Notes: generated by a model not told the origin, from the letters alone. A stretch of DNA of 64,000 nucleotides from Cyanoderma ruficeps (GCA_008694505.1 VZDJ01007747.1:31253039-31317038), one strand, 5' to 3'. Positions 13,801 to 27,015 are shown, numbered from the stretch's first letter. Numbers and translations are program-made.

Positions 13801-15457
13801 AAAAAAAAGACAATTGTTTAAACTAAAAATCTGTGCATAGCAGTCAAGCAATAAATTTTAAAGCAGAAGACAATCTAATTTGCTATTTATTTTATCGCTG
13901 TAAAACAAAAAGAAGGCAGAAACACCTCAATCACCTGCACACATCCTGGAGGACACCACCCCTGACAGCCACCTCCTTCCTTGTCATGTCTCATGGGTGT
14001 GCCACCTTGCAGACAAACCTAATCCACATCTCTTATTGTTAGGTCAGCATTTGGCTCTTCAGTGACAGCTGAGGCCAAGTGGGGAGCTGGAAAGGGCACA
14101 TTGACAGTTTCCGCTTCAGAGTCAAAATGTGGAGGTTTTGTTGGTTTGTGTTTTGTTCTTTTTTTAGGTAGGTTAATTTTTAAATATGTAAATATGTAAT
14201 TATGAAGCTCTCCTTACTTTTTCAAATAGTCAGCTTCTATGGGAATTCAGCATGCAAGTTTTTGTGTTTTACCTCAGAACTCTCTCCACATATCCTGCTA
14301 TCACAGGCCTTAGGCAACTAGAAGAAACAGAAAAGGAATTAAAGTAAATAATCAGAAGACTGTATGACATTAATGACATTAATTTTTATTTAAAATACAC
14401 TTTGTAGATATTCCTTAGAGATCTCTCCAGAGTATGTTGTCATATTGTGAGATTTTCTAAGCACTGATAGATTTCTAATGACTGATAGAGAGTAGTATTA
14501 CTTTCCAAGTGATCAGTGTGGTTTCCTTTCATCTTTGAGTTTCTAGGAAATAAACCCCTCATTTAAAGTCTAGTATCTTTCTTCTGTTCCCATACGCAGC
14601 AGATGGCACATGCAACTACATCCTACTTTCTAATTCCTATGTGACATTTATTATTCATCAGAAAGGAAGTCAAAAATATTATCTTTGCAGCTTCTGGTTT
14701 GGCTGGTCATATAAATTAGACAAAATGTTGCTTAAAAATCACATTTGTAAATACAAAAACTATTAAAAGTACAGCATAGGGGCCACCCAGTGGGGCAGCA
14801 GCTGCCAAAGTGTGGTTCAATGAATAAAGCGCAGTTGTTGACAGCCCATGACGATGTTGTCCACTATATATTTTTATGTTCATCTATGATATTTCTTCAT
14901 ATAGTAATGAGGAAACTGGACAAAGCTCAAGTATCAGTGACCATATATCCAAATGTACCCAACTTTTCTTTTATTTGAGGTCTCAGGTTCATTTTAAGTG
15001 GTGTTAGATTAGTGCTTATTAATACCTCTCTCCCCATTGCAGGCAAGGCTTTAATTTATATTTACGGGTATCATTAATTAAAGGAAAATATTGTTATTCA
15101 ATTAAGTGAAAACCTGTATTTTTAAGTAGGTATGACATGGTACATCAGATATAAAAATTGGAAGTGTCTTGGACAGCAAGGCAAATCTCCCTAAGAAATA
15201 AAAAAAGAATTGCATTCTGGTAGCTTAATTTTTCTTTAAACTGTAGTAATTCTAGTGTTGGGTCATCAAAGATACCTGAATGTTTTAGAAAGACAAATTC
15301 TTGGTATTTGGAAGGACTTTTTTTTTCTAGTAAATGACTTCATTTTTAATTTTTTAAATTATATTTTAAAAGCAACTTGTACTTTTCCAGTTCACAGGGT
15401 CAGTTGCAAGTTCACCCAATACTGACTTCCCGTCAGAACTTGTGCCCCTAACCTAGA

Positions 15458-15496
15458 GTTTTGTAACTTCCTAAAACGTTTTGTAACTTCGTAAAC
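15458..15496. repeat. 20-bp tandem duplication
   Basis: Two adjacent copies of a unit starting GTTTTGTAACTTC (15458-15477 and 15478-15496), the second differing by a C-to-G change and one missing A. It is consistent with a single slippage or duplication event. Confidence 0.8.
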
Positions 15497-18400
15497 TCTT
15501 TCCTCTGCTAATGATGGGGGAAAAAATGCAATTCACATTTTTCTTCTGGTTTTCAAAAAAAAAAGAAAAAGTAGATTCAATTTGGAAATTTGTATTGTTT
15601 TAATTTTCTACAATAGTAAGATGTTTTGGACTGTACCTTCCTGCTATGTATGCTCAGCCTCTTGAGTAGAATGATAAGTTCCACTGTACCATATTTTTTT
15701 AAATACTAAAACAAGTTTCTGTGTAATATATCTTACAAAATGCCTGGCTTAAGGCAAGACAGAGTATTTCTTCTCAATCCATACTATTACTCTTGAATTG
15801 TAGCCATCAAAACTAAAAATATTTCCATGTGAGATCTGTTTATTGATAGAAGTTGCATGCATTCTGCTGCACACAAATAAGCCTCTAAAGGGCTTCAGTG
15901 CAAGACTTAACAGATTCAACATTCTTGAATTCATATGTACCAGTTAAGCTTATAATTACTCTTCACTCTACACCATTTCTCTGTGCAATCATAGATCCAA
16001 ATTCTTAATTATTGCTTTGATGTTGATAATTAAATTCCACTGTTTATAAATTAAGATGTGTTTAGCAGAGGTTACACTAATGTGGGATTTTAATCTGAAT
16101 TACCTTGTAGAAAGTCACCCTGATAATAGCAAAAGAAGAATAGAAGAGAAGCTAAAAATTTCCCTTACTTCCTAATCACATAACATCTACTTTTATACAT
16201 TTTTTTTTTTTTAAGTTTGAAAGGATGCAGTTCCTGATTATTTAATACCTTCAGTGATGCTTTTCAGTGGTCAGCTTTTAAAGTGATCTGGATGCAGATG
16301 AATCCAGGATCTTCAGGTCTTGGAGTCATACTATTCTCCAAGAGGCTATTGACCTAGCTAAGCCTTGTAAAAGTTCCTCAAAAATAATCAGAGTAAGGGA
16401 CAAGCTGTGAATATGACATCTTATGATGTTGAAATTCCTTATATAAATGTATGGAATTCTGGGGCAGCTTTCTAAAAGAAGTGTCTCTGCACAAGTAAAC
16501 TTGAAGCATTTGGAGTTACACTTCAAAGTTTCTTTTAAAAGTTGGAAATAGTAATCAGGATGATCACCTTGAGCTAAGTGATTCTGGTGGTACCCAGGTC
16601 TTCACTCACACTTACTTCACAGTGAATAAAAAGGCCCAAAATTCTATTTAAGCGTACGAGATTTTAACTCCTCGGTTGATGAAATTTGGATTAATTTTCA
16701 TGAGGTTTGTGAAAACTATTATTCAAAATTTTTGGAATATTTTTGAAATGGACAGCTAATTTTACAGTATAGTGTTTGGGTTTTTTTAATTTTCAAAGTT
16801 AACCAGTAAGAATGCAGAGTATCAAACTTCAAAAATATGCACCTTGCATATAGTCCTTTCAAAGTTTATGTAGTAATATCACATTATTAATACTTTTTTA
16901 TAAAAGGCAGTAAGTGTTTTCAATTTGAGTAACTTGTTTTCTCTACCTCTGCTTCCTTCCAGTTCCTAACTAGTTATTGAAATACTTGACATTTATTTTC
17001 TTCTATATTAAAAAGCTACTGACAGATGGATTAATAGGATCATACTCTTCAAAGCTCCTGAAAGAAATTTGCCTTCGAGAGATGGAAAATTAAACAGTAA
17101 TTATTAGTCCAAGGATTTTGTAGGTTAATCTAATTAAAAATCCCTACTTGTTATGTCTTGGTTGGAGTCCTATCCTAGTACCGAAGGAATTTATAGCTCA
17201 TTTCACTAGAATTTTTTTGCCATCTGCCTATAGAAAAAAAAAAGTAAAAATATTTCTATAGTACCTACAGCTTGCACCACTCTTCCACTATGCATCATAT
17301 TTTTGCTACTACATCCAGATGGGCTGCTCATTTGCTATGTAGTTAGTAATATTCTTCAGGCTTGATCATAGTGACAAAAAAAATTGATAGTATATCTTGC
17401 AATTTTTAAATAAATTGTTTCAGTTTATACACAATGACCTTGCTCCTCTGCCTCTTGAACTTTCTCCTTTTCCCCGACTTTCCCTACATCACTTTCTAAT
17501 ACTGTACCTCAGATACTATGGCTAGTCATAGCCTGATAGAAGTCCTGAAAGATATAAATGGGATAAAACAATATTTCATGTTTTTATATCCAGAATATTA
17601 AAATTCTTAATTTTATTGGTGTGTATGAAGTTAATTTTCTTACTAAATTTGTTTTCTATATAATTTCAAGGTTACTTAACAATTTACGTTACTTCTGGTC
17701 AACTGTAGTACTTCCAAAAAATTCTCATCTGTTTGGTGACAATTGACCTCATATTTATTAGTTTCAAATATTTTGGGTATGAAAATCTAACATATTAGTA
17801 ATTTTAATAATTTTCTGTAGCCCCTACTATATGAATGTTCTTCAGAGATGGGTCAAATCACCCCTCTTTAATTTGGTTCTTGTTTTAGACCATAGTTTTC
17901 ATTTAAAAATATTCAGTAAATCTTTTGGTGAAGGAAGTATTTCGTATGGATATATATTTGGGGTTTTTTCTCTCTCAAGTTTTCTATACATTTTCTATTA
18001 ATCAGATTTCATTCTACTGACAGGTAGAAGGGAGTCTAAATATTGTTCTTTCTTCCACTGACAATAGGCTGAGAATTAATCATGCTGATAAAAATTCCTT
18101 CATCTATTTCTGAAGCCTTAAAATCTCCAATTAAACCAGGCTAAACAGAACCTAGGCAAAATATCTGCATTTGATTTTATGAAATCTGTTTGCCCATCTC
18201 CTTTGGTATGATCCCATTCTTTGCTTTTAGTCCCATCAAAAAGAAAGGAAAAGCCTTGTTTAACTCTTCCAAAGTAACTATTACAAGTAACAAACAAAAC
18301 TTTTAATGCTTGAAAGACAGACAAAATCTAAATTCTTGGTATTTCATAGCTCCTGCAGAAGAGTCCTTTATTTAAACAAAGCCTAGACTGGTCAATGGAC

Positions 18401-21400
18401 CCACTTTTTCTACAAATACTGGCATGTAGTTTGGGGCAGCAGAGACCTACCATAGGTTTATAGTTCTTTTCATTTTACCCTTTGTTCATCCCATCTAAAT
18501 TTAATAATAAAGTATTTGAGCCACAGAGACTCTTTAAGAGTTCCTTAGCCCCAAAATTTATAGGCATGTAGGTCCAACAAAATCAAGGTAAAATTGATAT
18601 TATCATTCAAACACATATGATCTTCAATTTACAGCTATTATAAATTCCGAGAAAGTATTTACTTTAGAAAATGTATGTTCAAAATTGGTTTTGGGCTGTT
18701 TTATGCACTCTGTATTTCTAGAAATACAGCTCTTTGAAAAATGTTTAATTAAATTGAAAACAGGCTCTCTGAAGCACATGTACACTAGATACCTTTTAAA
18801 GCCTAATCAGAGTGCAATTGCTCAGATCAATGTTCTTCCTATGTTGGCGCAAGTGCTCTGGATCTACAGATCCAGACCTGCACTTAGGCAGATGGAGCTC
18901 TGAAGACAAAGCTCCCTTCCAAATCCATTGTTTTTTGTCCCCTTACTAAATATTCACAGAGAGGAAAAATCTATTGAAATGAAGTTAAGTGGTTTCACCC
19001 AATTTTGTGTTTTTATCCCAGTAATAATTTGGCTTTTTGCTGAGGTTTTATTTTTCTCAAACACAATTCTATATGATTCCCATGCAGATGAAACACTAAC
19101 ACAGATGATAATTTAAAACTCTCCTTATTATTCCTCATAAGAACTTCAATAAATCATTATAGTGTTATCATTATTCCGACTTGTTTTGACAAGGCTACAA
19201 CCTTCATGTTTCAAAATGAGTTAGGTCTGAATTTATCTAAGCCCAGGGTACTTTATGCGTTCTGAAAATGTCATGAAATTTTCACTGCCATATATCTTCA
19301 TAGTGCTAATTTACCACCAGAACCATGTGTTTCTAATCTTAGATTACAGCTGTATAGAACACTCAAAATTGTGTTCATTAAAAGTATGCCTGTGGTTAGG
19401 TCAGCCTATCTATATTTATTTTAGGTATGAGGTAGAGTTTTTATTCTATTGCTAGTCATTCAGTAGGGACTGTGGGACACATAGGAATGGCACAGAGCAA
19501 CTGAGAAGAAAAGCAAATGTGAGTACAAGATATTGTTTTTGTCCATGAAAGGAAAGTTCATATTTTTATTCAGAAGGTTGTGTATACATTAAACATTTGC
19601 TCAATCCCAAAATATAACTTCAATGTTGGCATGGAAAGAAAATGCCAAAGGTGATGCTTCGAAGTGTGCATTGCTTTTCATAAATATTCAGAGTTATAGT
19701 TTTGGTTCTTTTCAGGAAGTTGGAGAAAAATGCTGTCAAGTACATGATAGCAAAAGAGTATCCAAAAGAAAAACATCTGGGAAAAAAGTGCATTTTGAAC
19801 CTGTGAGCTTTTTTGTGGTCTGTCCTACTCCTACTCTCAAAATGGTGTATGAAGTAGAGAGATGCTTGCACAGACATTGTTATATGCAAGAACCTTCTTT
19901 GGAGGGCATTCCAGTGCATTGTGTGTTACGAGAAATGCCATGCTGTAATGTTAATTTATTTTTGGTGTTGTTGTTGAAGTTAAATAGATACATTAAACTT
20001 ACATGAGTTGTTGGCATGCAAGTTATTGCTTCCTGGGGACTGCAGCAAGTTACTGAAACCATTTTGAAATGATGTCATGATTTCTTGTAATTGAATATGC
20101 ATATTTTACATGTTGGAGGCTGAAACACACTTTTTTTTGGCAGGCTCTTTCAACAGATGCACATGCTGGGACCCTATTCTAGGAGGTCTTACAGCATACA
20201 TAAGTCAATATTTGTGCATAATTTATAAAATTGAGCAGTGGAACATGGCTTTTCCATCAAATTTACACAATCATATGGGGCTTAACAGGATGTTGAAGCC
20301 CCAAAGACATAAAGAAAAAACATTACAATGTAGGATGAGAAACTAAACATTATTAGCTAATTCTAGTAGAAATTGACTTTTTTTCTAAAGGAAAAGTACA
20401 AATGAAGAACAGAAACAAAGGGGAGTATTGAAAAACTTGTAATTAGTCTTTCAATCCATACTCTCAAGTCTCTGAATGTTTCTCTTTAATTAGCCTGTCT
20501 TTCAATTTCTTTCAGGTTTTGATGAAAGAGATAAGTGTAGGCAAAGCTGTACTGAACAGAAACCATTTTTGAAACATGTCTGAAGTGTTCATAATATTAG
20601 TTAGAGTTGTCCATGTATCTTGTAGTTTTTTATATTGCCTTTGTTCATTTCAAGCAAAAGACAGGGAAGATATAATAACACGCTCTTGTGGAAAGTGAAG
20701 TGCTGTGTCTCAGACACGATGATGCAGTCACTGAATTCAACACACTAATTTCTGCTACTGCCATGTTGATTAGAAAGCCATTGAAAAAGATCACATGCTG
20801 AATATATCAGCCATTTTCTATACAGAGCAAAACTTAAATAGATATAAGGTCAACATTGATTAAATCTTTTGACTTATTGCCAAATTATCAGTGATGCAAA
20901 TATACCATACAAAGTAAATAAAAGAGAAAAAGATCTCAGAGGATAGTGGTGTTTTATTTCCTATATTCTTATAAGACAAGAATAAGAATCATATGCTACT
21001 AGTCAGAGAATCAATATATATTATAATGAGTATCATCTCTATCCAGTATTTCAGTTATATCCAGTGATATGTTGGTAGAGAATAGTTTACATATTCATAA
21101 GTACCAGGTTAAGAGGTTTGGAATTATTATTGTAAAAGAATAGTGATTGAACCATGATTGCTTTAACAGACAAATTATACCAATAGAGTGTCTTATCACA
21201 ACCATTCTGCAATATTAAAATCCGATAAACTCGTATAAAAATCCCTCATTTTAATGTTTTTTAAAACATGTATTCTTCCATTAGGTCAGATTTAAAAGAC
21301 AGGAATCAGACCAGTAGAGTTTCTGGCACACTTCTGTGAATGTACACACTCACAGATTTTACTGTCCTGGCTTCTTTTCTGCCTATGTTTTTTTCTTTTT

Positions 21401-23716
21401 CCTGTTTTTTTTTTTTTGGCAATCCTTCTCATTATAGGCAAAGAAAATGCCCCATCACTGTTTTTTTGTTGTTACCTTACCATTAGATCTGAGTATATGT
21501 TTCATCTCACACAACATCAAGGTTTATAAGAAAAGCTTAATGAAGCTTCCAGAATGTTCTGGCTTATTTTGAACCATGATGACAGCATGTAATTGATTAT
21601 TTACTAGTTAGAAAAACAGGTTGAGGGGAAAAAAATAATATCCAGTCCTAATCTGACATTAGATGCTGTCAGATGGCTTGAATTTGTTCCCCATCAAGAA
21701 ACAATGACAGAATGATGACCCAGTTCTGGAATTTCTCATTCCAGAAAAAATATTAGTTAATATATTAGATAAAGCTTTTTTGTTACAAAAATCTGAAAAT
21801 TGGACTATTCCTTTTTGGGGGGGGACAATAAAAATCCTGCAGTAGGTGTCCTATATTTGATATATTTTTACTTTTTCTTTTGGAACTATAAAACACTAAA
21901 ATATTTTTTTTAAAATCTGAAAAAAAATTTCAATATCTACAGATTCAGAAAATGTCTTTCTTAGACACTGTTTATATTACCAAAATTTCCTAATGAGGAA
22001 GTAGGGGGTTTTTTGCAGTGAAAATACAGTAAATCTATTTATTACTGCTGCTGTTGAGTAAAACTCCAAATATCCAACAATTTAGAGGTCAATGAAAACC
22101 ATAAAATTGAAGGGAACCTAAGACTGCAAACTTGAATGGATATCCAGATCTTGTCACATGCAACCTAAATTAATTGTTTAACTGAAAACTGAGAGAAAAA
22201 AAAATCTTGAATTTCAACTTAGCTATACTTTTAGTATGGGGATTCATTATATACTTCTAGTTTTAGTTTAGCCTTCATTTTATACATTGTATAGGAAAAA
22301 ATTGATAGCAAAGATTTATTACTCCACAGATAACAAATGAACAACTACGACAATATCCCAAGAAGTTTTTGTCATTGCATGCTCATGAAAAGCATGGGCT
22401 TCCAATTATAGTAACTGTTTTCACTAACAGTTTAGATTAGGACATGAGTTTCCTAAATAATATGAAATAATCAGGTATAAGTCTTTAAGCTTTGGCCCCT
22501 CTTACAGAAACCAAAGTATTTTAAAGTATGAGGATGTAGAGGGTTTTCCTAAAATACACTAGGTACTGTGCTGCTGTGTACATTTTACCTATAGGTGACC
22601 TGATGTACCTAATATCCCTAGATGACACTGCAAAAAATCTGAGTGTCAAGAATATAAACTAGCTGTTTTCACTAATTGTAGCCACCAGACTTCATTCCCA
22701 TTAGTCAAAAGACTTCATTTCAGGACAGATGTCTGGAGATGGGCACTAACAAATCATTGTTTCAAATAATCCTATCTTGAAAAAGCTGAAAGAATAACTG
22801 GGAAAATAGACCAAGAATTAACTACAGCTTTCACATTCCTGGCAACTTTTACTGGCATTCTGCTGCAGACACCACTTTTAACATCTTGCTTTCATAATTT
22901 TCAAGTAAAAAGATAATGATGTCAGAGATATGGTGTTAGATCTGGCATCAAGAATATAGTTTACATATACAGTGATGAACTCCTTTATATAATAGAAAGA
23001 AACAGCTAAGAGTTCAGTTTTATCAAGCATATCACAGTACAACTAGAATAATGAGTCTAAGGACAATTTCTCAGTATGCATATGTGATTAAATTGGGTGG
23101 AACATCAAGTAATGAGGAGTAATAAATTAGGACTTGAATCACCGAAGAAATATGCCTGAGCTAATTTATAGTAAATAGGTTTTGACAAAGACGGATGTGT
23201 CGTAAGGTGCTAAAAGGAACAAACCTCATCTGTGGGAATTAAATGGTGCAGAAGTCTTCTCATTTCAGACAGATAATCCACACTTCTGCCAATACCCTAT
23301 ACAGTACACTTTACATATAAACGGCATTTTGTGTGTAAATATTGTTCCACAGCAACAGTAACATGACATGAAAAGACTGTGAAGCATCAAAATTAAGCCA
23401 ATGGAAAGTGAAGAAGAAAGAAAAAAAAGTTGGAAGGAGTGGGGGAAAAACAGAAGTACAAAGTATTTCAAGTTCAGTTGAAACCTTCAAAGCTAGGAGC
23501 AAAGAACAGATTGAAGAAAAGAATCCTGCTTTAATAGGAAGAGTCAATAGGTGGAATATTCCATTCTTTTCTGTGTTGAAATCCATTTTAGTCTTTGTAA
23601 ACTGAATTCTGATTTCTTTTTCGAGTTAAAAAATGTTGCTAAATGTTACCTTTGAAAATACAGCAGCTTTTTCTCTAATTATCTCTTTTTTTCTGCACTT
23701 TATTGAAAACTTAAGT

Positions 23717-23722
23717 CTCAAC
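23717..23722. repeat. Target-site duplication, left copy (CTCAAC)
   Basis: CTCAAC immediately before the LTR at 23723; the identical hexamer follows the LTR at 23995-24000. A 6-bp duplication is typical of alpha/beta-type (ERVK-like) retroviral integration. Confidence 0.75.
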
Positions 23723-23994
23723 GGTCGCAAGAGGACACAAAAAGAAGGACTCTCACTTGTCAGCTTGAGACTGAGAAAAAGAAGGACTTTATTTTGGGGT
23801 TCAGGGTTTAAATAGGATTTGGACTTTGACTAGTGATTGGGGGACAAGGTTCAAACGCCTTTGACCCCACTGGCCAAGCCAGAAGCCCATCACAGAGAGG
23901 AATGTGAAAACAATCTATTTTGTTTATGTTACAATCATGAGAATTCCAGTACAAGAATGTAAAAACATCAGAAGGCTGAAAAATCAAGGTGACA
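23723..23994 (-). mobile_element. Solo ERV LTR, minus strand (family A, copy 1)
   Basis: Read on the minus strand the element runs TGTCACCTTGATTTTTCAGC to TCTTGCGACC and is 272 bp long. A TATA-like CTATTTAAACC lies at 23805-23815 (complement) and the polyadenylation signal AATAAA at 23788-23793 (complement), followed by a T-rich stretch, the expected U3-R-U5 order. A perfect 6-bp direct repeat (CTCAAC) flanks it, so the boundaries are firm and the element is a solo LTR produced by recombination between the two LTRs of a former provirus. The terminal CA has changed to CC. No internal retroviral sequence or open reading frame remains. A second copy in opposite orientation lies at 53430-53726. 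The 6-bp duplication suggests an ERVK-like integrase; the family name is not certain. Confidence 0.85.
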
Positions 23995-24000
23995 CTCAAC
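23995..24000. repeat. Target-site duplication, right copy (CTCAAC)
   Basis: Identical to 23717-23722; together they define the integration site of the LTR between them. Confidence 0.75.
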
Positions 24001-25399
24001 AGAAATAGATTCTGGAAGTTTAGTAAAGATAGGTGTTTCAAACTTTAGCTGCTTGCCTAAAACTTAAACTAAAGTAGTCTAGAAAACCCATTGAGGTAAA
24101 CAGCCTGTACATACACACATGTACCACAATACCAAATGGATTATGCGATTCTGTGTGCGTTTGGTAACTCCTAGTCTATATGCCCTTTTTATTCCCTCTG
24201 GGCTCTTCAGAAGGCCTTTCTGTCCCTTTTTAATTACCCAAACTGTTTCTAACTGCAGTCTAATTCTCCCTCTTTACTTACCACAGTCACCACCCTTGAC
24301 CTGAATCCAACCCAAATTTAACAATTAGCTTTCATCTTCAGAGTGAGCTATCTTAACCACTTTCTCTTGTTCATCTCTTCAGCCTGATGTTTGAGCAATA
24401 ACCATGAAAAAAATCTAATGTTAAATCTGTGCCAATGCATCCTTTTCCTACACAACCAGACTCAGAAAAGGAGAGCTCTCATTTCATCACATTCAATGTT
24501 TTCTTCATGGTTCATGAAACATACAGTCATGTGTCCAGAAATGAAATTAGGTAACCAAGGGCTATCTGCAATCTTAATCTGGTCAATGTGCATAATTCCC
24601 AAAATTATTGAAATGCAACGTAAAGCAGAAAAATGAAATTTGTTTCCACATTCTTCTTTTAATTTCTTGATACTGGAATGTATCTGCTGCTTGTTGCAGC
24701 TATCAATATATCAGTGCACTGAGAAAGCCAGTGTTAGTGCCTCAGTTTTCTTGACAGTTGCAGCTGGCCATTGATGGAGTCAACTACAAACTGGATGTTT
24801 TTGAGATTTTCTATTTGCATCCATCCCTGGAATAAGCCAGATGATATATATTAAGATGAAATACAACAAGTAGAAAAGAGCTGATCTTCATATCACCTAT
24901 TTACCATAAGATGAGTGAAATGTCTCACATAATAGAATTTATGCTATCCTATTTCTTGTTCTTTCTATGCTGAATTAAAATGACAGTTCTTTATGTTTCA
25001 GCTTTCCAATGTAAGAAAGTGGCTGCTGCATATGAAGTAATAGAGGGCGCACAGAGCCTGCCTGTCTCATTTTCCCTATGTCTTTCAAAATAACCTAATC
25101 TAGAAGGAGACTAATTTCTGTTTTGTCTCTGTCTCTGAAGTATAGCTGTTCCAAAAGGAGGGAGAAAAATCAGTATAATTTTCAAGATTAAAAAAAGCAC
25201 TGAAATATACAAATTTATGATTTTATAAATTTTTTTTTTATGTAATGATTGAAATTAAAGTTTACTTGAATAAGGTCTTGCTTATGCAAACTATAGAATT
25301 GATGTCTTTTTTTCTTTTACATATTCCCTGTATCCTTTATTCATGTGTTTGGAGCTCTGTAGCTAATTTGTAGCTAGTTTTCCCAGTACTTTTCCACCC
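24001..25399. other. AT-rich non-coding DNA
   Basis: No gene or repeat is recognised. It contains short open frames without family similarity and a T run near 25.23 kb. Confidence 0.5.
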
Positions 25400-25784
25400 A
25401 CTTTCCTAGGCAGGAACAAAAAAGAAATTCCAGAGCTTCAAGCCCCAAGAGGTACAAGGCCCCAGTGCTGTCTTGGTTCTTCCTGGGAATCAAGGCCAAG
25501 AACAACTCTTGGAGATACATTCTCATGAACTAGGTACAGCTGGTACCAAGGTGGGACTCCAGAGAAAGGGCTTGACCTGGGGGGGCATTGCATCACCACT
25601 TGTCCTCCTAATTGGTGTCTTTTTATCAATTATGGTAATTTCCTATAACCTATTAAGATGTATTCAGCCAGGTGGGGGTGGGCTTTTGCGGACATTCTTC
25701 CATAACTGTCCCAGGAGCTCCAATAAAGATCCAATACAAAAATTATCTCAAGTTTCATTTCTAGGTTGCAAAAGGAATCACAAT
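25400..25784 (+). mobile_element. ERV LTR, plus strand (family B, copy 1), approximate ends
   Basis: The order of signals is that of an LTR: a GC-richer U3, a block containing CCTAATTGG at about 25606, a TATA-like CCTATAACC at 25642-25650, a G-rich segment, then CCAGGAGCTCCAATAAAG with the polyadenylation signal at 25722-25727, then a U5 ending in or near AAAGGAATCACA at 25771-25782. This matches my memory of an abundant passerine ERV LTR. The 5' end is not resolved and no target duplication was found, so both ends are estimates. The CTAATTGG and TATGNTAAT blocks recur in the decayed element at 44640. Confidence 0.6.
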
Positions 25785-25986
25785 CACCAGATTTCGTAAA
25801 AACTCATTTGAAGTGAATATTATAAGATAACCATGTATCTCACCACTATCTTCATAGTAATAAAATATTTCTTTTGGATTTCTGGCATGTCTCAGGAGGC
25901 CAAATATACTTTCAGAGAGGCAGTGTGAAGCAAATATAACCAATCACATTCTGCTGTGACAATATATACCGTTTCCATCAAGAAAT

Positions 25987-25987
25987 N
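25987..25987. other. Single ambiguous base (N)
   Basis: One N lies in otherwise unique sequence, an unresolved base call in the assembly. Confidence 0.95.
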
Positions 25988-26789
25988 CCTCCAAATAAAC
26001 AACATTTCATCATTCTATAAGATCAAAGAAATTAGGTCCAAAGAATTCTTTTATAAGCCATTGAATAACTGAAGTTGATAAAGAGACACTGATTTCTGTC
26101 AGCCAAAGATACACAACCAAGGAGGGTTCATTAGCTGCAGAAAAGAAAGGAAGTGATACAACTGGCCATACACTGGTTACTTGAGTGCAGTGCTCTGCCT
26201 GTACTGTATCCATGGGCACTGAAGATAATAATTCAGAAGCTGTTTATAAACCTGAAGACACTCATAGTGTTCTGTAAGAAAATTAAACATATCTTCCCCT
26301 GCCATACCTTCATTTTCTGCCTCTAAGGCATCAGTTTTAAACCCCCTGATGAAAACACAGATGTGCCTTTGAGCACCAATAGCAGGATTAGCTGTGATCC
26401 TTGTTTGAACTTCATGGTTTACCACTCACTTAACACCTGACTAAATGAACACATCACTGACTACTAGCTCTAAAGCTTCCCTGTGTAACTAATGAAAAAA
26501 TTATCAATGTTAGTACCACAGGCAGATGATTCTTTCCTTAAAATAATATATGTGGGGAAAAAAGGAGTTGAAAAACATATGAATAGTGAGGAGAGAGAAT
26601 AATAAGTGGGTTTGAGAATTGTTTTCACTCAAAGACCAGCCTTGCACCTGGGATATGTTAGGAAATACTCACTGTGGGAGAATTCACATATTTATGTTTG
26701 CTTTGGGTTCTTTTTGTCAGCTGAAAAAGAAATTGAATTTTCTCAGAGGAGATAACAGGATGTTCTTGAAGACTTAAGAGGCTTTTCCA
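25988..26789. other. Non-coding DNA with an unrecognised minus-strand open frame
   Basis: A minus-strand frame is open from 26425 to 26177 (82 codons). It begins directly after a TGA with a GTG, and its first ATG is about 40 codons in. It has varied composition and an internal TTTTCTTACAG that resembles a splice acceptor, but no family is recognised. The rest is AT-rich sequence without recognised elements. Confidence 0.35.
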
Positions 26790-27015
26790 CAGACTGGGGT
26801 CTCCTTATAAAAGTGGAAAGGGAGTCAAGAGGGTTTGGAGAGTGTAAAACACCAGCTGGCAACAGATTACATGCGCTTCAGGCCCTTGGATATATAATGC
26901 AGGGATCAGGCCTCACCCCTTTTGCCCCTGCTAAAATGACCTTTGCAGTGTATGTGTCTTGGTTAGTGTTTTGGAATCCTCCAGCCAGAGACACAACAGA
27001 ATAAATCTACTCTTT
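26790..27015 (+). mobile_element. Possible LTR-like block
   Basis: A GC-richer block carries two TATA-like motifs (CCTTATAAAAG near 26803 and GGATATATAATG near 26887) and, about 110 bases after the second, AATAAA near 27000 followed by a T/C-rich stretch. This spacing resembles the U3-R-U5 order of an LTR. No termini, target duplication or family match were established, so it could equally be unrelated single-copy DNA. Confidence 0.25.

Larger units (their letters stand above)
5588..23716. other. Long AT-rich non-coding stretch
   Basis: About 18 kb with no recognisable exon, RNA gene or retroelement. Slightly GC-richer patches occur near 11.0-11.2 kb, 12.1-12.4 kb, 12.8-13.1 kb and 13.9-14.1 kb; they hold short open frames without family similarity. 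Simple sequence includes a GAAA/GAA patch at 10868-10889, T13 at 16200-16212 and a T run near 21.41 kb. Local oddities are a 20-bp tandem duplication at 15458 and a 20-bp perfect palindrome at 18710. Overlapping open frames on both strands at 19620-20006 (127 and 99 codons) are not recognised. Confidence 0.55.
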
